From contig NZ_BMLK01000007.1 of assembly GCF_014645195.1 (NCBI RefSeq), forward strand, positions 62,001 through 126,000: a DNA stretch of 64,000 nucleotides. Direction: 5' to 3'. Positions 60,005 through 64,000 of the stretch are shown here, piece after piece. Source of the DNA: Novosphingobium indicum. Its GTDB lineage: Bacteria > Pseudomonadota > Alphaproteobacteria > Sphingomonadales > Sphingomonadaceae. Each line of letters opens with the position of its first letter. Within the stretch, counting starts at the first letter, position 1. The notes below the pieces were generated by a model. The model saw nothing but the letters and a program-made list of their open reading frames with translations. It did not search any database and was not told the origin of the DNA. The translations under genes were made by a program, and so were the position numbers.

Positions 60005-60541
60005 ATGCGCAAGTTTCTTCTTCCGACCATCGCCCTGGCCGCTCTGACGCTGCCGTCCGTTGCCTCCGCCGAACTTCCGGTGGGAACCAAGGCGCCGATG
60101 TTCCGCACCTCGGTGGCCGAGGCTGGCAAGAGCAAGCGGTACAGTCTGCGTGTTGCCCTGCGGAAGGGCCCCGTGGTCGTCTACTTCTATCCCAAGGCGT
60201 TTACGCAGGGCTGCACTGCCGAAGCGCATGCTTTCGCCGAGGCGACCGACGATTTCGCGGCGCTCGGCGCGACGGTTGTCGGCCTGTCGGCGGACGACCT
60301 GCCGACGCTGGAGAAGTTCTCCACCGAACATTGCCGTGACAAGTTTCCCGTCGGGGTCGCTACGCCGGTGATTATCCGTGACTACGACGTTGCACTCAAC
60401 GGCGGATCGACCATGACCAAGCGCACCAGCTATGTCGTCGCGCAGGACGGGACGATCACCATGGTCCACTCGAACATGGACTACCGCGACCACGTCAAGC
60501 GCACCCTCGCGGCGGTGAAGAAGCTCCAAGCCAAACGCTGA
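60005..60541 (+). CDS. Exported peroxiredoxin of the BCP/PrxQ type
   Basis: The 178-residue product has a signal peptide (MRKFLLPTIALAALTLPSVASA-E) and a PrxQ/BCP fold: KGPVVVYFYPKAFTQGCTAEAHAFAEATDDFAALGATVVGLSADDLPTLEKFSTEH. The peroxidatic cysteine is in AFTQGCT; the usual TPxC proline is Q here. A second Cys (STEHCRDKF) may resolve the disulfide. Most PrxQ proteins are cytoplasmic; the leader suggests a periplasmic one. Confidence 0.9.
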   Translation: MRKFLLPTIALAALTLPSVASAELPVGTKAPMFRTSVAEAGKSKRYSLRVALRKGPVVVYFYPKAFTQGCTAEAHAFAEATDDFAALGATVVGLSADDLPTLEKFSTEHCRDKFPVGVATPVIIRDYDVALNGGSTMTKRTSYVVAQDGTITMVHSNMDYRDHVKRTLAAVKKLQAKR

Positions 60542-60673
60542 TCTCGCGCCGCTGCTCTTGAAACAGACCGGTCTTGCCGGGTAAGGGCGTCGCTTTCTGC
60601 ACGGAACCGTTTCCGCGCGCAACCGTTCTGGCGGGTGTCGCCCGGCGGCCCTTGCTTCATTGGAGTTCTTGTC

Positions 60674-61801
60674 ATGCGTGCCGAAGGTCAGGCTCATATT
60701 GACCGTATCGAAAAGGCCCTCGCGCTGGTCCGCAAATCGCTCGACTGGGAGCGGGCACTGCGCCGGTTCGACGAGCTGAACGCGCGCGTCGAGGATCCCA
60801 CGCTTTGGGACAATCCCAAGGAAGCCGAAGCGGTGATGAAGGAACGTCGCCGCCTCGAAGCCTCGATCGGTGCAGTGAACGAGATCAGCGCCGAGATGGC
60901 CGATGCCGTCGAATTCGTCGAACTGGGCGAAGCGGAAGATGACGACGAGACGATCCAGGAGGGGCTTTCGACGCTCGCCGCGCTGGCCGAGCGGGCCGAC
61001 CGGGACAAGGTGCAGGCGCTGCTTTCGGGCGAGGCGGACAGCAACGACACCTATCTGGAAGTCCATGCTGGCGCCGGCGGCACCGAGAGCCAGGACTGGG
61101 CCGAGATGCTGCAGCGCATGTACACCCGCTGGGCCGAGCGCAAAGGGTATAAGGTCGAACTGGTCGAATACCACAGCGGCGAAGCCGCGGGCATCAAGAG
61201 CTGCACACTGCAGATCAAAGGCGAGAATGCCTACGGCTGGGCCAAGACCGAGAGCGGTGTCCACCGCCTCGTGCGGATCAGCCCTTACGACAGCTCGGCG
61301 CGTCGCCACACCAGCTTCTCGTCGGTCTGGGTCTATCCGGTGATCGACGATACCTTCGAGATCGACATTAACCCCTCCGATCTGAAGATCGACACCTACC
61401 GCGCCTCGGGTGCGGGCGGTCAGCACGTCAACACCACGGACTCGGCGGTGCGTATTACCCACCAGCCGTCTGGCATCGTCGTTGCCAGCCAGATCGACCG
61501 CTCGCAGCACAAGAACCGCGAAATCGCGATGGGTATGCTCAAGTCGCGCCTGTTCGAGGAAGAGATGCGCAAGCGGGAAGAGGCCGCCAGTGCCGAGCAT
61601 GCGAGCAAGAGCGACATTGGCTGGGGTCACCAGATCCGCTCCTACGTGCTGCAGCCCTATCAGCAGGTGAAGGACCTGCGCACCGGCGTCGTGTCGACGG
61701 CGCCCGACGATGTGCTGGACGGTGATCTCGATCCGTTCATGGCTGCGGCGCTTTCGCAGCGGGTTACTGGCGAAAAGGTCGAAATCGAAGACGTCGACTG
61801 A
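60674..61801 (+). CDS. prfB: Peptide chain release factor 2
   Basis: The 375-residue product has the GGQ motif in GAGGQHVNTTDSAVRITHQPSGIVV and the stop-codon recognition region VHRLVRISPYDSSARRHTSFSSVWVYP (SPY where E. coli has SPF). The frame is continuous from the ATG at 60674, so no programmed frameshift is needed. GGAG lies nine bases upstream. Confidence 0.97.
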   Translation: MRAEGQAHIDRIEKALALVRKSLDWERALRRFDELNARVEDPTLWDNPKEAEAVMKERRRLEASIGAVNEISAEMADAVEFVELGEAEDDDETIQEGLSTLAALAERADRDKVQALLSGEADSNDTYLEVHAGAGGTESQDWAEMLQRMYTRWAERKGYKVELVEYHSGEAAGIKSCTLQIKGENAYGWAKTESGVHRLVRISPYDSSARRHTSFSSVWVYPVIDDTFEIDINPSDLKIDTYRASGAGGQHVNTTDSAVRITHQPSGIVVASQIDRSQHKNREIAMGMLKSRLFEEEMRKREEAASAEHASKSDIGWGHQIRSYVLQPYQQVKDLRTGVVSTAPDDVLDGDLDPFMAAALSQRVTGEKVEIEDVD

Positions 61802-61884
61802 GCCGACCGCATGGTCTTGCCATGGGGTGGTTACGGCATGGACAAGGGTTTTGCCAAGTGCGGGGCGAAGCGCTAAGGGGCCGC

Positions 61885-62622
61885 ATGTTTCCGCGCCGAG
61901 GCCCTGTTTTTGCTGCTTTGACGGTGGCGCTGTGCGCCTGCCAGCCGCAGTCCGCGGATGACGGCCGGTCCGATGCTGCGCGGAATTTCCCCGTCGCCGA
62001 CCGGCCCGTTTCCAAGGCGGCACAGGACCTGTTCGCCTCCGAAGTTCAGCGCGACAGCGTGAACGAAGCAACGGTCGTCATGGACCTCGCCAATATCGAG
62101 CCGGGCATGAGCGTCGCTGACATCGGTGCGGGCGAGGGCTATTACACCGTGCGTCTTGCCGAGCGCGTCGGTGCCAAGGGCCGGGTGCTTGCCGAGGACA
62201 TCAATCCCGCCGCGACCGAGCGCCTGGGATCGCGCGTGATGCGTGAGGGGCTTGAGAACGTGTCCATCAAGGTTGGGACAGCGGAAAACCCGAACCTGCC
62301 GGCAAACAGTTTCGACCGGATTTTCATGGTTCACATGTACCACGAGGTCTCCGAACCTTACGCCTTTCTCTGGCGGCTGCGCCCGGCGCTGCGGCCCGGG
62401 GGCAAGGTAATCGTGGTCGATGTTGATCGGCCTACCGATATGCACGGTATCCCGCCGGCGCTTCTCTTCTGCGAATTGGCTTCGGTGGGCTTTCGTTTGA
62501 CCGAATTTGTTCGTAAGCCGGAACTGCAAGGCTATTATGCGCAGTTCGAAGCCGTGGGTGCGCGGCCGGCGCCCGAAAATATTACACCCTGCCGCGTATC
62601 GGGCGATACGCAGGCGGATTGA
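61885..62622 (+). CDS. Lipoprotein with a class I SAM-methyltransferase fold
   Basis: The 245-residue product begins MFPRRGPVFAALTVALCACQPQSADDG, a signal peptide with a lipobox, then a complete Rossmann methyltransferase: VADIGAGEGYYTVRLAERVGAKGRVLAEDINPAATERL (motif I), IKVGTAENPNLPANSFDRIFMVHMYHEV and PGGKVIVVDVDRPTDMHGIPP. A secreted methyltransferase would meet no SAM, so either the leader is a membrane anchor facing inwards or the fold has another role. AAGGGG precedes the ATG. Confidence 0.82.
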   Translation: MFPRRGPVFAALTVALCACQPQSADDGRSDAARNFPVADRPVSKAAQDLFASEVQRDSVNEATVVMDLANIEPGMSVADIGAGEGYYTVRLAERVGAKGRVLAEDINPAATERLGSRVMREGLENVSIKVGTAENPNLPANSFDRIFMVHMYHEVSEPYAFLWRLRPALRPGGKVIVVDVDRPTDMHGIPPALLFCELASVGFRLTEFVRKPELQGYYAQFEAVGARPAPENITPCRVSGDTQAD

Positions 62623-62673
62623 GAGCAACGGGCAACGGCACAGCGCATTGCCAGGGGAAAGACGTTAGAGGAT

Positions 62674-64000
62674 ATGAGTTTCAAAGGTCTCAAGCCGATT
62701 GTCTACGGCGGCCACGAAGTCTGGCCGCTGGTCGAAGGCGGCAAGGGTGTGTCCGCGACCAACCACATGAGCTCGGGCGCATGGGCGGCGGCCGGCGGTA
62801 TCGGCACGATCAGTGCGGTCAACGCCGACAGCTACGATGCCGAAGGCAAGATCGTCCCGCAGGTGTACAATGCACTGACCCGCAAGGAGCGCCACGAGGA
62901 ATTGATCCAGTACGCCATCGACGGCGCGGTGGAGCAGGTGCGACGCGCCTACGACATCGCCGGCGGCAAGGGCGCGATCAACATCAACGTGCTGTGGGAA
63001 ATGGGCGGCGCCCAGCAGGTGCTCGAAGGCGTGCTGGAAAAGACCAAGGGCATGGTCACCGGTGTAACCTGCGGTGCGGGCATGCCCTACCGGCTTTCGG
63101 AGATCGCCGAGCGTTTCAACGTTCACTACCTTCCGATCGTCAGTTCCGGCCGTGCGTTCCGGGCGTTGTGGAAGCGCGCCTATCACAAGGTCTCGCAGCT
63201 GATGGCGGCAGTGGTCTATGAAGACCCCTGGCTGGCCGGCGGCCACAACGGTCTTTCCAACGCCGAAGACCCGCTCAAGCCCGAGGATCCCTATCCGCGC
63301 GTGAAGGCGCTGCGCGACGTCATGCGCAAGGAAGGCATCTCGGACGAGGTGCCGATCGTGATGGCCGGCGGCGTGTGGTACCTGCGCGACTGGGAAGAGT
63401 GGATCGACAATTCGGAACTGGGCTCGATCGCATTCCAGTTCGGCACCCGTCCGCTGCTGACCAGGGAAAGCCCCATTCCGCAGGAATGGAAGGACGAACT
63501 GCGCAACCTCGAACCCGGTGACGTGCTGCTGCACCGCTTCTCGCCCACGGGCTTCTATTCTTCCGCCGTACGCAACTCGTTCCTGCGCAATCTGGAAGCG
63601 CGTTCGGAGCGGCAGATCCCCTACTCCAAGGTCGAGGCGGGTGAGCACACCGTGCGGCTCGACGTCGGCGTGAAGGGCAAGAACTTCTGGGTGACGCCCA
63701 AGGACCTTGACCGCGCGCGGACATGGTCCTCGCAGGGCTTCACCGATGGTCTGCGGACGCCGGACGATACGATTATTTTCGTTTCGCCCGAAGAGCGCGA
63801 CGAAATCCGTCAGGATCAGGCCGACTGCATGGGCTGCCTGTCGCACTGCGGCTTCTCGTCGTGGAAGGATCACGACGACTACACCACTGGCCGTCTCGCC
63901 GATCCGCGCAGCTTCTGCATTCAGAAGACCCTGCAGGACATTGCCCACGGTGGCCCGGTCGACAAGAACCTGATGTTCGCGGGACATGCGGCCTATCAGT
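62674..64000 (+). CDS. Nitronate monooxygenase-like FMN enzyme (partial, 3' end beyond window)
   Basis: The frame runs from ATG 62674 to the window end (442 codons visible). MSFKGLKPIVYGGHEVWPLVEGGKGVSATNHMSSGAWAAAGGIGTISAVNA is the 2-nitropropane dioxygenase/NMO barrel start; VPIVMAGGVWYLRDWEEWI and GSIAFQFGTRPLLTRES are phosphate-binding and FMN segments. A cysteine cluster DCMGCLSHCGF follows near residue 385, unusual for short NMOs. The family oxidises nitronates or acts as an enoyl reductase; the role here is open. Confidence 0.88.
   Translation, partial: MSFKGLKPIVYGGHEVWPLVEGGKGVSATNHMSSGAWAAAGGIGTISAVNADSYDAEGKIVPQVYNALTRKERHEELIQYAIDGAVEQVRRAYDIAGGKGAININVLWEMGGAQQVLEGVLEKTKGMVTGVTCGAGMPYRLSEIAERFNVHYLPIVSSGRAFRALWKRAYHKVSQLMAAVVYEDPWLAGGHNGLSNAEDPLKPEDPYPRVKALRDVMRKEGISDEVPIVMAGGVWYLRDWEEWIDNSELGSIAFQFGTRPLLTRESPIPQEWKDELRNLEPGDVLLHRFSPTGFYSSAVRNSFLRNLEARSERQIPYSKVEAGEHTVRLDVGVKGKNFWVTPKDLDRARTWSSQGFTDGLRTPDDTIIFVSPEERDEIRQDQADCMGCLSHCGFSSWKDHDDYTTGRLADPRSFCIQKTLQDIAHGGPVDKNLMFAGHAAYQ

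Noticed and set aside
60674..61801. Programmed +1 frameshift in prfB
   Set aside because: The reading frame is continuous from the ATG to the stop.

Overview
The window is a gene-dense, high-GC chromosomal segment of an alphaproteobacterium, most likely of the order Sphingomonadales (a Novosphingobium-like organism). This is inferred from several features together: a split glycine decarboxylase (GcvPA/GcvPB), an F1-only atpHAGDC operon with a short epsilon subunit, a class I lysyl-tRNA synthetase, the order rpmF-plsX-fabH-ihfA-merR, a GTTC-N7-GTTC LexA-type box, and dispersed CTTCGACA...GAGCGG palindromic repeats. No rRNA, tRNA, CRISPR array, prophage or insertion sequence was seen.

Layout. 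1-3.9 kb: glycine cleavage operon (gcvT end, gcvH, gcvPA, gcvPB). 4-11 kb: mixed transport and envelope genes (BASS transporter, two tandem entericidin-like lipoproteins, DMT permease, YceI), a CpaF ATPase with no other pilus genes, an HNH protein and a GT39-like membrane protein. 11.1-15.9 kb: F1 ATP synthase operon, leftward. 16.4-21.9 kb: DNA-repair and replication-restart group (ada, GST, iron-sulfur (6-4) photolyase, priA). 21.9-31.2 kb: lipoproteins, transaldolase-like fsa, cobT, nitroreductase, DMT permease, cysS and an acetolactate-synthase-like enzyme. 31.2-32.5 kb: a small divergent locus with an S24/LexA-like protein and an SOS-type box. 32.6-37.4 kb: MBL hydrolase, MAPEG protein, the rpmF-plsX-fabH-ihfA-merR fatty-acid/nucleoid cluster, and a SixA-like phosphatase. 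37.4-50 kb: DinG-like helicase, PadR/DUF2218 pair, secreted amidohydrolase, MscS channel, lysK, 2OG oxygenase, cytochrome b561, an Arg/Asp-rich RcnB-like protein and ettA. 50-53 kb: secreted M28 peptidase and a HpcH/HpaI lyase.

The most accessory-looking block is 52.85-58.6 kb. A leftward tetR-MFS-SDR operon is divergent from a rightward pair whose products resemble LuxE (acyl-protein synthetase) and LuxC (acyl-CoA reductase). No luciferase or LuxD gene is nearby. A 16-bp palindrome lies between the two operons. I read this as a regulated carboxylic-acid-to-aldehyde reduction module, not a light-emitting system.

58.7-64 kb: secreted PAP2 phosphatase, a stand-alone lipoyl domain protein, an exported peroxiredoxin, prfB, a lipoprotein with a methyltransferase fold, and the start of a nitronate-monooxygenase-like flavoprotein that runs off the end.

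All functional calls come from reading the translated sequence and recalling family motifs; no database search was run. Start codons were chosen from Shine-Dalgarno position and expected family length, and ambiguous ones are noted.
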